The notes under the pieces are model-generated. The model saw only the letters and a program-made list of their open reading frames with translations. It was not told where the DNA came from and ran no database searches. The translations under genes and the position numbers were made by a program. A stretch of 47,623 bases of DNA, taken from the NCBI GenBank assembly GCA_030654075.1, contig JAURYB010000168.1, positions 1 to 47,623 of the forward strand, in the 5' to 3' direction. This DNA comes from Bacteroidales bacterium (GTDB taxonomy: Bacteria; Bacteroidota; Bacteroidia; Bacteroidales; UBA4417). Below are positions 25,837-34,750 of the stretch, piece by piece. Position 1 is the stretch's first letter, and every line of letters starts with the position of its first letter.

Positions 25837-26178
25837 TCATTCCACCACCAGTGAAACCACCCTGAATTCCTCACCACCGCTGATCTCTGAGGGAAAGCAT
25901 TGGCATTGGGGGCATGTAGCCATCCGGTATTTCATTTCAAATTCAAGGTTACAGGCGTTACATTTCCCTTTTCCAGGAGTTCTGACAATATTGATATCAG
26001 CATTTTCTAGAATTGAATCTTTAACAAGAAGTTCCAATGCAGACTCAAACGCATCCGCTTCAACCCCGCTCAAATCACCGACTTCGATAGTAATTTCCTG
26101 GATCGATCCAGCCATATTCTTTTCAGCCTCGCGTTGTGCAAGATTAATTACTTCAATGGCCAGGGAAAATTCGTGCAT
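25837..26178 (-). CDS. hypA: Hydrogenase nickel-insertion protein HypA
   Basis: A 113-residue metallochaperone working with HypB. It starts with the nickel-binding MHE motif (H2) and has the zinc site C73-x2-C76 and C89-P-Q-C92. Length and order are typical. It sits between hypE (146 bp upstream in the transcript, with inverted repeat copy C in the gap) and hypB on the minus strand. No anomaly. Confidence 0.96.
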   Translation of the reverse strand: MHEFSLAIEVINLAQREAEKNMAGSIQEITIEVGDLSGVEADAFESALELLVKDSILENADINIVRTPGKGKCNACNLEFEMKYRMATCPQCQCFPSEISGGEEFRVVSLVVE

Positions 26179-26212
26179 GAATCTATTTTGAATGTTATTA
26201 ATTAAGATTGAT

Positions 26213-26312
26213 TTAAGAACAAGGAGTAACGATTTTTGATTTTAGAAGTAAATAGAATACAGTAATATGAGCTCAACTTCAGAAATCGTTAATCAACATT
26301 CCTTGTTCTAAA
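26213..26312. repeat. Dispersed inverted-repeat element, copy C
   Basis: Left arm TTAAGAACAAGGAGTAACGA then TTTTTGATTTTAGAAGT; right arm CTTCAGAAATCGTTAATCAA then CATTCCTTGTTCTAAA. It fills the gap between hypE and hypA and would form a hairpin in their transcript. Same family as 10709-10803 and 23061-23147. Confidence 0.7.
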
Positions 26313-26323
26313 ATCCTATTTCA

Positions 26324-27343
26324 TCAGCAAATTCGTGGTAACTGATCGCCGGATAATGAATCGATAATACGACGGCCACCTGTTTCGTTTTTCAAAACAA
26401 CTTTACCGGGATGATCGCTCACAACACGGCCGATTATGGTGCTTTTCTTTCCCAGTTCATTCTTCTTTAAAATTTCAAGTATATCAGGACCTTCCTTTTC
26501 ACCGGCTACGATCAGCACTTTTCCTTCGTTGGCGATATGCAAAGGATCAAAACCAAGGAGTTCGCACATGGCTTTTACTCCCGGATTTATGGGTAGGGAT
26601 GATTCTTCTATTTCGATACCTAACTTTGTTTTGCCGACCAATTCATTCAAAACGGTAGCTACTCCTCCCCTGGTCGGATCGCGCATAAACTTTGCCGAAG
26701 ATTTATCGAGAACTTCCCGAATCATATGATTCAACGAAGCGCAATCCGATTCCACATTCGTTTTAAAGTTAAAAGATTCGCGGGCATTCATCACTGCCAT
26801 CCCGTGATCGCCAATTGTTCCATTCACAATTATTACATCCCCGGCCCTGATATCCAGACCTTTACTTACAAGGCTATCTTTCTTTGTTATTCGCCCGATG
26901 CCGGCGGTATTTATAAACAGCTTATCGCATTTGCCTTTATTAACGACTTTGGTATCGCCGGTTACGATAAGCACACCTGCTTTTTTAGCTTCTGCAGCCA
27001 GTGATTCTACTATTATTTCGAGTTCGCTGATCGGAAAACCTTCTTCAATAATAAAGGAAACGCTGAGATAAAGTGGTTCTGCACCTGAAACCGCCAGGTC
27101 ATTCACTGTGCCGCAAACTGCCAGTTTACCAATATTCCCGCCAGGAAAAAACAAAGGATCAATTACAAAAGAATCCGTAGTAAAAGCAATTTCAGATGAG
27201 CCAACCTGCAGGATGGCCGAGTCAGTTTGTTCCTTTAAAATACTATTGCTGAAATGTTTAATAAATATGTCTTCAATCAGCGAGTGCATCAATTTGCCTC
27301 CACTACCGTGACCGAGCATTATTTTAGCTTCCTGGTTGTTCAT
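26324..27343 (-). CDS. hypE: Carbamoyl dehydratase HypE
   Basis: A 339-residue protein that dehydrates the carbamoyl group received from HypF to a thiocyanate on its C-terminal cysteine, giving the CN ligands of the active-site iron. The glycine-rich start (GHGSGGKLM), TTDSFVI, GTVNDLAVSG and GDTKVV motifs of the PurM/AIR-synthase-like fold are present, and the protein ends PRIC with the acceptor cysteine C339. The start codon overlaps the hypD stop by 4 bp (ATGA), indicating translational coupling. Confidence 0.98.
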   Translation of the reverse strand: MNNQEAKIMLGHGSGGKLMHSLIEDIFIKHFSNSILKEQTDSAILQVGSSEIAFTTDSFVIDPLFFPGGNIGKLAVCGTVNDLAVSGAEPLYLSVSFIIEEGFPISELEIIVESLAAEAKKAGVLIVTGDTKVVNKGKCDKLFINTAGIGRITKKDSLVSKGLDIRAGDVIIVNGTIGDHGMAVMNARESFNFKTNVESDCASLNHMIREVLDKSSAKFMRDPTRGGVATVLNELVGKTKLGIEIEESSLPINPGVKAMCELLGFDPLHIANEGKVLIVAGEKEGPDILEILKKNELGKKSTIIGRVVSDHPGKVVLKNETGGRRIIDSLSGDQLPRIC

Positions 27344-28419
27344 ACGCGGTATTTATAATAAGTGGCACAAGTTCCTTCGCCAGAAACCATGCAGGCGCCA
27401 ACGGGATCGGTAGGGGTACATTTTTTGCCGAAAAGGCCGCAATCGACAGGTGTTTTTAGTCCGCGGAGAATCTGTCCGCAAATACAGCCTTTTGGTTCTG
27501 TAGAATCTGGAACTTCAACGTTGAATTGCTTTTCGGCATCAAAGGAGGATAATTCTTCACGGATACCGAGTCCGCTTTTGGGAATAACACCGAGTCCACG
27601 CCAACGGTCATCGCGAAGTTCAAAAACATCCTCCAACATTTGTTGAGCGATTTTATTTCCTTCGGTATGAACAACCCGCTGATACTGGATTTCAACTTTC
27701 GGCGTGCCCGATTCAATCTGCTCAGTTAGCATCAGGATGGCCTGCATCATATCCACCGGTTCAAAACCGGAAACCACAACGCCCAATCCACACACTTCGG
27801 CAAGTTCATTATAAATGGCAGTTCCGGTAATAGCCGTAACATGTCCCGGAGCGATAAAACCATCTATCTTAACACCTTCTGCAACCAGGGCTTTCATTAC
27901 CGGCGGCATAACTTTGTGCGCACTCAGAACGAAAAAGTTTTCAATATTTTCCTTTTTTGCCTGTAGTATTGCAGCTGCAGTTAAAGGAGCGGTAGTTTCA
28001 AAACCAATTCCCAGGAAAACAACTTTCTTTTCAGGATTATTTTTAGCTATTTCCAGCGATTCCAAAACAGAATAAACTATCCTTACATCGCTGCCGTTTG
28101 CTCTTTCTTTTTCCAGCGACGTCGTTGAACCCGGAACACGGATCAAATCACCATAAGTTGTAATGATAACTCCGGGTATTTTACTGTAGGCCATAGCCAT
28201 ATCAATAAAATGCTGGCTCGAAACGCAAACCGGGCAACCCGGACCGGAAATCAGGCGAACAGTCTTGGGAAGTAAAGAGTGCAGTCCAAACCGTTGAATA
28301 GCCATCGTATGTCCACCGCACACTTCCATCAGGACAATCTCTTTTTTTGAGACTGCCTTTAATTTTTCAGAAACTGAAATAATCAGGTCCTTTTTACGGT
28401 ATTCATCGACGTATTTCAT
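27340..28419 (-). CDS. hypD: Hydrogenase maturation protein HypD
   Basis: A 359-residue iron-sulfur protein on which, with HypC, the Fe(CN)2CO unit is assembled. Conserved motifs are MEVCGGHTMAI, SGPGCPVCV, GFETTAP and SAHKVMPP, plus the cysteine-rich C-terminus (CICG, CGLFGKKC, CMVSGEGTC) that binds the 4Fe-4S cluster. Length is normal. It overlaps hypE by 4 bp and lies 152 bp after hypC; the gap holds G-rich GGTTAGG-like repeats. Confidence 0.98.
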   Translation of the reverse strand: MKYVDEYRKKDLIISVSEKLKAVSKKEIVLMEVCGGHTMAIQRFGLHSLLPKTVRLISGPGCPVCVSSQHFIDMAMAYSKIPGVIITTYGDLIRVPGSTTSLEKERANGSDVRIVYSVLESLEIAKNNPEKKVVFLGIGFETTAPLTAAAILQAKKENIENFFVLSAHKVMPPVMKALVAEGVKIDGFIAPGHVTAITGTAIYNELAEVCGLGVVVSGFEPVDMMQAILMLTEQIESGTPKVEIQYQRVVHTEGNKIAQQMLEDVFELRDDRWRGLGVIPKSGLGIREELSSFDAEKQFNVEVPDSTEPKGCICGQILRGLKTPVDCGLFGKKCTPTDPVGACMVSGEGTCATYYKYRV

Positions 28420-28571
28420 GCTTTTTTTCAGGGGTTAGGAGTTAGGTTTTGGGGGTTAGGGATTGAAGAGTTTCAGCACTTCGACTTCGCTTAGTGTGAC
28501 AGGGTCATTAGCCTGTGGCGTTTAAAAGGTACTATTTTCTATTTTCCAATTACTATTGATTCTAACTGGAT

Positions 28572-28796
28572 TTATTCAGGTCTACCCTGCTCCTCTTCCT
28601 GCAAGAGCCGCAACGTTTCAGCGGCAAATTCCGGATCAACTTTTTCGATGGCAAAGCCGGCATGAAGCATAATATAATCGCCGGGCACCACATCAGGGAG
28701 CATTAAAAGGCTTGCTGTATATTCTACATCCTCGATGCTTACCAAGGCAGTATATTCATTAACACTGATCACTTTTGCAGGTATGGCTAAACACAT
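28572..28796 (-). CDS. hypC: Hydrogenase maturation chaperone HypC
   Basis: A 74-residue chaperone that, with HypD, carries the iron-ligand complex to the large-subunit precursor. It starts MCLAIPAKV with the essential C2 and has VPGDYIMLHAGFAIEKV, the standard HypC/HupF fingerprint. Its start overlaps the end of hypF by 10 bp, so the two are probably translationally coupled. Confidence 0.97.
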   Translation of the reverse strand: MCLAIPAKVISVNEYTALVSIEDVEYTASLLMLPDVVPGDYIMLHAGFAIEKVDPEFAAETLRLLQEEEQGRPE

Positions 28797-31087
28797 AAGA
28801 GTTCCCTTCTTTTAGATGCAACGGCTAATTGCCCGAGTGCTATTCCACCGTCGTTGGTGGGCACGCTTGCATGTGAATAAACTTCAAAATGAGATGACAG
28901 CAAAATTGCTATTGTTCCTTCAAGCAGATATTTATTTTGAAAAACGCCACCCGAAAGCACTACTTTATTAATGCCTTCGACCTGGCGAATGATATTTACA
29001 GACTCAAAGATAACGGAAATTATTGTATTATGGAATTTTGTTGAAATTGTCGCCTTATCAATGCCTAGCTGAATATCTTCGACAATACCCCGGATGGTAT
29101 CATCAAACCGGATAGTTTTGCCGGATGTAAACGTATAGCTTTCAATACTGTTGTGTTCAATAATTGATTCCAGACGCATCGGCCCTTCAGCCTGGAAAGT
29201 TGCCACCTGAACCAGGTCAAGCAATGAGGCAACGCAATCAAATAAACGTCCTGCGCCGGAAGTCAAAGGGCAATTTATATTTCGATCCATCATTTGAATA
29301 ATCAGCCTGATTTTTTCGGGATCAATTTGTTTAAGAAGCGGCAATTCAAGTGAAAGAAAATCAGCGCCATAGACTTTATAAAGCCAGGAAACAGCTGTTC
29401 TCCAAGGTTCTTCGGCAGCCAGATCGCCACCAGGCAAAGGGATATAATCAAAATGAGTGACCCGGGTAAAATCATTCAGGTCGCAAACCAGGAATTCCCC
29501 ACCCCAAATATTCCCATCCGTACCATAACCGGTTCCATCAAGAGCAACGCCTATTACTTTTTCATCAAGATGATTTTCAGCCATGCAGGATGCAATATGG
29601 GCATGATGATGCTGAACCTGAACTACCGGAAGATTGCCAAAATTCATCCCGGTTTTTGTAGAAACATATTCAGGATGCATATCCACAGCCAATAAGGAAG
29701 GTTTTACACGGAACAATTGTATAAACTGAGCAAGCGTTTTTTCGTAGAACAATGTAGTTTCTAATCCTTGCAAATCGCCGATATGCTGGCTAAGAAATGC
29801 TTTCTGCCCTTTGCCTACGCAAAAACAATTAGTCAGCTCAGCTCCGAAAGCTACTATTCCTTCGGTATTTAAAGCCGTCCGGACAGGAGTCGGTACATAC
29901 CCACGGGAACGACGGAAGATTCTTTCTTTATTACCAATAATCCTGACAACTGAATCATCTGTCCGATTATAAATATCACGGTTGTGAAGAACAACGGCAT
30001 CAACCAATGAGGAAAACTGTTCGAGGGCCAGTTCATTATCTATCAAAATTGGTTCACTGCTGAAATTCCCGCTGGTAAGAACGATTGCCTTCGTCTTGAG
30101 GTTGCGGAACAACAAATACTGAAAGGGCATGTACGGAAGCATCACACCAAGGAGATTCAGTCCGGAATTTAAGCTCTCCGCTAGTACTTGTTGATCTTTA
30201 GCGTATTTCTTTTCAAGTAAAACAATCGGTCTGCGCCACGAAACGAGTGATTGTTCTTCCTGAGCGTTTAGGTCAGCATAAAGTTTCAGGCTTTCCAGGT
30301 CACGAAACATGACTGCAAATGGTTTTCCCTCCCGGTTTTTCAGATCGCGGAGTTTTTGAACGGCTGTTTCATTAAACGCATCGCAAGCCAGGTGCATTCC
30401 CCCAAGTCCTTTAATTAGCAGAACTCCGCCATTTTCGATGTACTGCGAAACCTTTTCTAAAATAAAATTTATATCACCACTAATTTTATTCTTCCCTATT
30501 AACAACTCATATTCAGGTCCGCAGATGCTACAGGCTGTTGGCTGCGCATGAAACCTGCGATCCAGCACATTTTTATATTCTGCCTGGCAATCGGGACACA
30601 TGGTAAACGATTTCATAGTCGTTTTGGCCCGGTCATACGGAAGATCCTGGATGATGGTAAAACGTGGCCCGCAATTAGTACAATTCACAAAAGCATAATC
30701 CAGGCGGGAACCAGGCTGATCAATATCCTGAAGACATTCATCACAAACGGCAATATCAGGGCTTATTTCGGTGATTTCGTCGGAAACATTGTGGCTGCCG
30801 TGTATGCTGAATGAGGCGAAATTTTCAGTTGCGATTTCCAGGGTTGAAATTTTATCGATTGCGGCAGCCTGTGGAGTTTCATTTTTAAGAGAATGAAGGA
30901 AACATTCAATATTTTCCGGAGTTCCTGTAACCTGTATTTTTACATTTTCATTGGTATTCTGCACCCAACCGGTAAGCTCTGATTTTGTAGCAATACGGTA
31001 CACAAAGGGTCGGAAACCGACGCCCTGCACCAATCCTGTTACTACGACTTCCAGGGATATATCTCTCAATGTATCTTTCTTGATCAA
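28787..31087 (-). CDS. hypF: Carbamoyltransferase HypF
   Basis: A 766-residue enzyme that makes carbamoyl-adenylate from carbamoyl phosphate and passes the carbamoyl group to HypE. In order: acylphosphatase domain (GLVQGVGFRPFVYR, about 18-31), paired zinc fingers (CDECL, CTNCGPRF, CPDCQ, CSICGPE), a YrdC-like domain (GGVLLIKGLGGMHLACDA) and a Kae1/TobZ-like domain (VQVQHHHAHIASCM, ALDGTGYG, VLSGGVFQN). A TAA codon lies directly upstream of the frame and no ATG precedes the acylphosphatase motif, so TTG at 31087 is the likely start. It is the first gene of the hyp block and is divergent from the nickel permease gene across 52 bp. Confidence 0.96.
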   Translation of the reverse strand: MIKKDTLRDISLEVVVTGLVQGVGFRPFVYRIATKSELTGWVQNTNENVKIQVTGTPENIECFLHSLKNETPQAAAIDKISTLEIATENFASFSIHGSHNVSDEITEISPDIAVCDECLQDIDQPGSRLDYAFVNCTNCGPRFTIIQDLPYDRAKTTMKSFTMCPDCQAEYKNVLDRRFHAQPTACSICGPEYELLIGKNKISGDINFILEKVSQYIENGGVLLIKGLGGMHLACDAFNETAVQKLRDLKNREGKPFAVMFRDLESLKLYADLNAQEEQSLVSWRRPIVLLEKKYAKDQQVLAESLNSGLNLLGVMLPYMPFQYLLFRNLKTKAIVLTSGNFSSEPILIDNELALEQFSSLVDAVVLHNRDIYNRTDDSVVRIIGNKERIFRRSRGYVPTPVRTALNTEGIVAFGAELTNCFCVGKGQKAFLSQHIGDLQGLETTLFYEKTLAQFIQLFRVKPSLLAVDMHPEYVSTKTGMNFGNLPVVQVQHHHAHIASCMAENHLDEKVIGVALDGTGYGTDGNIWGGEFLVCDLNDFTRVTHFDYIPLPGGDLAAEEPWRTAVSWLYKVYGADFLSLELPLLKQIDPEKIRLIIQMMDRNINCPLTSGAGRLFDCVASLLDLVQVATFQAEGPMRLESIIEHNSIESYTFTSGKTIRFDDTIRGIVEDIQLGIDKATISTKFHNTIISVIFESVNIIRQVEGINKVVLSGGVFQNKYLLEGTIAILLSSHFEVYSHASVPTNDGGIALGQLAVASKRRELLCV

Positions 31088-31139
31088 TTATGTAAAAGTA
31101 TGCATATTTGTTTTTATATTTACTCTTTAAATTATTTCG

Positions 31140-31952
31140 ATGCTCACATTTCTCACAGGTTTAATAGCAAGCGTAGCTCATGTAGCAACCGGGCCTGATC
31201 ACCTGGCTGCTGTTACACCTTTGGCTATTGATAGCCGTAAAAAATCCTGGATTGTAGGTTTTGCCTGGGGATTGGGCCATACAATCGGAATGCTGCTGAT
31301 CGGGCTGCTGTTTATTTTATTCAAAGAATACCTGCCAATCGAAGCAATATCGAAGCACAGCGAAACAGTAATCGGAATACTATTAATAGGAATAGGGAGT
31401 TGGGCATTGGTGAGGATTTATATCCGGCATAAACACGGGAACAAACCACATGCTCATTTTCATACAGAGCCTTATTTATACGCTCATATTCATAAGCATA
31501 CCCACAATATAAAACCGGCATTTGACCTGATTAAGAATGACAATCACGGGCACACGCATAATTACCTTCATGTTTACAACCGGGAAACCGACCATAAGCA
31601 TGAACATAACCATGATCATGGACACGGGCACCAACATTCGCATACCGGTAAGCTGAAACAAAATATATTTACTGCTTTAGGAATAGGGATTGTACACGGA
31701 TTTGCAGGCTTCAGTCATTTGTTTGCTCTTCTGCCTTCGCTTGCTCTTCCATCGGTATGGGCTTCAGTAATTTATATCTCAGCATTTGCACTGGGAACCA
31801 TTATGACAATGGTGATTTTTGCCTTTATTTTAGGACTGGTGGCATTTCAATCGGTTGTGAAAGACAAACAGGTATTTTTGAAACGATTTACCATTACCGG
31901 GGCATGCCTGGCTATTGCGGTTGGGATACTTTGGATTGTGCATCCGGTTTAA
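31140..31952 (+). CDS. Nickel/cobalt permease-like membrane protein with His-rich loop
   Basis: A 270-residue membrane protein with about six hydrophobic helices. Helix 1 has HVATGPDHLAAV (residues 14-25) and helix 2 has GLGHTIG, signatures of the NicO/UreH/RcnA superfamily of nickel and cobalt transporters. A cytoplasmic or periplasmic loop (about 98-170) is very rich in histidine, including HEHNHDHGHGHQHSH. After it come GIVHGFAGFSHLFALLPSL and the last helices. Divergent from hypF with a 52-bp shared promoter region, it most likely supplies nickel for the hydrogenase. Efflux, as in RcnA, cannot be ruled out by sequence alone, but the context favours uptake. Confidence 0.85.
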   Translation: MLTFLTGLIASVAHVATGPDHLAAVTPLAIDSRKKSWIVGFAWGLGHTIGMLLIGLLFILFKEYLPIEAISKHSETVIGILLIGIGSWALVRIYIRHKHGNKPHAHFHTEPYLYAHIHKHTHNIKPAFDLIKNDNHGHTHNYLHVYNRETDHKHEHNHDHGHGHQHSHTGKLKQNIFTALGIGIVHGFAGFSHLFALLPSLALPSVWASVIYISAFALGTIMTMVIFAFILGLVAFQSVVKDKQVFLKRFTITGACLAIAVGILWIVHPV

Positions 31953-32058
31953 AGGGAAATGGAAAATAGAAAATAGGAAAATAGTGTTTCTATACCGTCT
32001 CAAAAAATTGTTTCAATAAACTTCTCTAAAGTCAACAGCACTTTTTGTCGGGGCGTAT

Positions 32059-32099
32059 TTTTAGTCGGGGCGCGACTGGGAGTCGCACTCCGACTAAAA
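32059..32099. terminator. Bidirectional terminator hairpin
   Basis: TTTTAGTCGGGGCGCGACT and AGTCGCACTCCGACTAAAA are complementary at 17 of 19 positions around a three-base loop, with T-runs at both ends. It lies between the convergent nickel permease and flavoprotein genes and overlaps the latter's stop codon (32094-32096). Confidence 0.75.
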
Positions 32100-33299
32100 T
32101 TTGCCTTCCCGCTCCAGGATCTTCTTCCCGACCCAGTGCCCCATAGAGAAACTTCCCTGCAGTAAAAAGCCGCCGGTTGGAGCATCCCAGTCGAGCATTT
32201 CGCCAATGGCAAAGCAGTTTGGGCGTTTTTTGAACGAAAAATCAGGATCCATTTCGTTCAGATCAATTCCGCCAATGGTTGAAATGGCTTCTTCAACAGG
32301 GCGGAGAGACTCTACAGGCAGTGTGATTTGTTTCAGACTTGCAGCAAAAAGCTCAGGGGAAAGGAATGTTTCCTTCGATGTAAATGCTTTTATAAGTGCA
32401 AGTTGAACATTGTCAAGATTGAAAATTTCAGCGTAGTTCCTGGTTTTTGTTGAGGTTTTGCCCTGAACTTTTTGGACTAATTGTTCTTCAGTATTGAAAG
32501 GCTTCAGATCAAGAATTATTCGAACAGCTTCGTTTAATACAAGTGACTTTCTAATTTCAGGAACTACCGGATAAATTGCATTTCCTTCAAGACCATATTC
32601 GGTGATCAGTGCTTCGCCTTTCGAATGAAAACTGTTTACAGTTACAGCAATATTTTTTAGTGGTTTGCCGGCATGGCTGCCCTTGATGCTTTCAAACCAG
32701 TTAATATGAATTCCGCAGTTCGATGATTGGAAAGGGAGTGTGTGGATATTGGCTTTATCAAATATCTTACTCCATTCGCCGGTTGAACCGGTTACCGGCC
32801 AGGAAGCGCCGCCCATAGCAAAAATGAAGTATTCGGCCTGTACCACAACTTTATTACGGCCACTTTTAAAGGTCACGTTTTGATCTCCATCAAAACCGGT
32901 AAAAGTGTGTTTGAGATGAAATTCAACACCTTGCAGAACGAGCTTCTCTTTCAATTTTTTCAATACATCCGCTGGAGTTAATCCTTTTTCCGGAAAAATC
33001 CGGCCACTTGATCCGGCAAATGTAGGAATGCCCATTTGCAACAGCCAATCCCGAACAGCTACTGAATCAAAATCAAGTAAAGCATCTTTCAGAAAATATT
33101 CAGGTGTATATTTCTTTGCCAGGTCTTCACCCTGCAGACAATTGGTAATATTAAAACCACCTTTTCCGGCAACCAGGAATTTTTGCCCGACACCTTTCTC
33201 CTTATCATAAATATGAACTTCATGAAACGGGCTCAATACATCGGCAGCCATAAGTCCGGCAGGGCCGCCGCCGATAATTACGATTTGTTTTTTTTGCAT
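32094..33299 (-). CDS. BaiN/HI0933-like NAD(P)/FAD-dependent oxidoreductase
   Basis: A 401-residue flavoprotein. The N-terminal dinucleotide-binding motif is GGGPAGLMAAD (10-20). The family-specific KFLVAGKGGFNITN follows, with IFAMGGASWPVTGSTG in the middle and the C-terminal FAD contact CFAIGEMLDWDAPTGGFLLQ. This matches the COG2081 family (HI0933, YhiN, BaiN). BaiN acts on bile acids, but the wider family's substrates are unknown. Single gene; stop overlaps the terminator hairpin. Confidence 0.93.
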   Translation of the reverse strand: MQKKQIVIIGGGPAGLMAADVLSPFHEVHIYDKEKGVGQKFLVAGKGGFNITNCLQGEDLAKKYTPEYFLKDALLDFDSVAVRDWLLQMGIPTFAGSSGRIFPEKGLTPADVLKKLKEKLVLQGVEFHLKHTFTGFDGDQNVTFKSGRNKVVVQAEYFIFAMGGASWPVTGSTGEWSKIFDKANIHTLPFQSSNCGIHINWFESIKGSHAGKPLKNIAVTVNSFHSKGEALITEYGLEGNAIYPVVPEIRKSLVLNEAVRIILDLKPFNTEEQLVQKVQGKTSTKTRNYAEIFNLDNVQLALIKAFTSKETFLSPELFAASLKQITLPVESLRPVEEAISTIGGIDLNEMDPDFSFKKRPNCFAIGEMLDWDAPTGGFLLQGSFSMGHWVGKKILEREGKF

Positions 33300-33380
33300 G
33301 GGAAAAGGATGAAGAGTTTAATTAGTTTCTGGTTTCTGGGCACTGAGCGAAGCCGAAGTGCTAGTTTGACCCCTCCTAAA

Positions 33381-33399
33381 TCCTCCCCGTTGGGGAGGA
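33381..33399. repeat. GC-rich hairpin CCTCCCCGTTGGGGAGG
   Basis: A perfect 7-bp stem with a short loop in the 193-bp gap between hydE and the flavoprotein gene. The surrounding CCCCTCCTAAATCC sequence is of a kind common between Bacteroidota genes. It could act as a weak terminator for hydE, but there is no T-run. Confidence 0.55.
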
Positions 33400-33492
33400 C
33401 TTGAGGCTAGAGCTATTTCGAGATTAACGTAATTCTGGGTTTCACTTCGCCCCTCTCTTTGTCGCCCCTCGCCCCTCTTTTCCCCAGAAAAC

Positions 33493-34590
33493 TTACTCAT
33501 GAGAGGAAATATTCCGTTTCTCAAAATGCTTAGAGTCGCCCCATTCATTAAAACCGATTTCATCACCAGCCATATGAATACGTGCTTCGAGGCAAGTGCG
33601 GCATTCGCTGGCATCTTCATCCAGGCAGGGTTTGTCTTCATAAAGGAGATAATCTTCGCGGTATTTTACAGGAGTAAGATTAGGCATTATGATATTTGCA
33701 CCCACTTTCAGGGCTTTTTCCCGGCCCTGTTTATCAATGGCTTGCATGGCAGTGGTGGCGGCAATATTGATGTCTTTCATCATAATTCGTAATAAGGCTA
33801 CCATTTTCAATGACACATCGAAACGTTCCTTTTTTGGCCACAATGAATCCTTGAATTCATAAAGTGGCGTGTCTTCATGCTCAATAAACGGTCCCATTCC
33901 GACCATATCAACATCCAGTTCTTTCAGGAAAAGCAAATCACTGGCAAGATGTTCAATCGTTTGAAAAGGAAGTCCGATCATAACTCCGGAACCCACATTA
34001 TACCCGATTTCGCGTAACAATTTTAAAGCATTAATCCGGATATCGAAATCGTGCTTTTTATTATTCGGATGGATTTTGTAATACAATTCGCGGTCCGAAG
34101 TTTCGATGCGTATAAGGTAACGGTGGGCGCCATCGGCATACCATTGGCGAAACGTCTTTTCCGTTTGCTCGCCCATGGAAAGAGTAATGCCAAGTTTACC
34201 GTCTGAAAGTTTCTTTATTTTTTGAAGCAGGATTGAAACTGTTTCAACAAATTGCTCATCACAACGTTCGCCAGACTGCAAAACCATAGAGCCATATCCG
34301 TTTTCGAGGGCGAATCGGGCTGCATCAAGCACTTCTTCTTCGGTGACCATATACCTTTCCGGTTTTGTGTTTCCGGCGCGTATGCCACAGTACAGGCAGT
34401 TTTTGGAGCAGATATTTGAAAGCTCAACTAAGCCACGGAAATAAACCTTGTTACCGACATACTGTTTTTTGATTTCAGCCGAACGGGTAAAGAGCTTAGT
34501 CTTATCCTGTCCATGCGCAATGAGCAAAAGAACCAGGTCGGCATGTGAAAATTCGCGTTTCAGCAATATTGTATCGATGGAGTCAGACAT
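33493..34590 (-). CDS. hydE: [FeFe]-hydrogenase maturation radical SAM protein HydE
   Basis: A 365-residue radical SAM enzyme. The 4Fe-4S/SAM motif is C61-SKN-C65-LY-C68; the rest fits the BioB-like barrel, with YGSMVLQSGE, LSMGEQTE, YLIRIETSD, GSGVMIGLPFQT and MVGMGPFIEHEDTPL. The tail has PNLTPVKYREDY and CLDEDASECRTC, the C-terminal features of HydE. HydE helps build the dithiomethylamine-bridged di-iron site of [FeFe]-hydrogenases, acting with HydF and HydG. Neither HydF, HydG nor an [FeFe] enzyme is in this window, so partners must lie elsewhere. Start ATG at 34590. PylB-like relatives are a less likely alternative. Confidence 0.9.
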   Translation of the reverse strand: MSDSIDTILLKREFSHADLVLLLIAHGQDKTKLFTRSAEIKKQYVGNKVYFRGLVELSNICSKNCLYCGIRAGNTKPERYMVTEEEVLDAARFALENGYGSMVLQSGERCDEQFVETVSILLQKIKKLSDGKLGITLSMGEQTEKTFRQWYADGAHRYLIRIETSDRELYYKIHPNNKKHDFDIRINALKLLREIGYNVGSGVMIGLPFQTIEHLASDLLFLKELDVDMVGMGPFIEHEDTPLYEFKDSLWPKKERFDVSLKMVALLRIMMKDINIAATTAMQAIDKQGREKALKVGANIIMPNLTPVKYREDYLLYEDKPCLDEDASECRTCLEARIHMAGDEIGFNEWGDSKHFEKRNISSHE

Positions 34591-34697
34591 ATTTTGAAGC
34601 TTCTCAAATATTGTACAAAAATACTATGAATTCTATTGCTTTGATTGGAAAAGAAAAACAGTATTATTTTAAAAAATATTACGTTAAAACCAGGCAC

Positions 34698-34728
34698 AAA
34701 AAAAAGCCCTGCTTCACAGCGGGGCTTT
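34698..34728 (-). terminator. Intrinsic terminator of the cold-shock gene
   Basis: On the minus strand GCCCCGC, a six-base loop and GCAGGGC form a stem that is followed by a run of eight T. It begins about 25 nt after the stop codon at 34751. Confidence 0.85.
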
Positions 34729-34750
34729 ACAGAATAATGTTTTGAATATA

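Noticed and set aside
25811..26191. 126-residue ORF on the plus strand opposite hypA
   Set aside because: It is antisense to an intact hypA with all zinc-site cysteines; its translation shows no recognisable motif.
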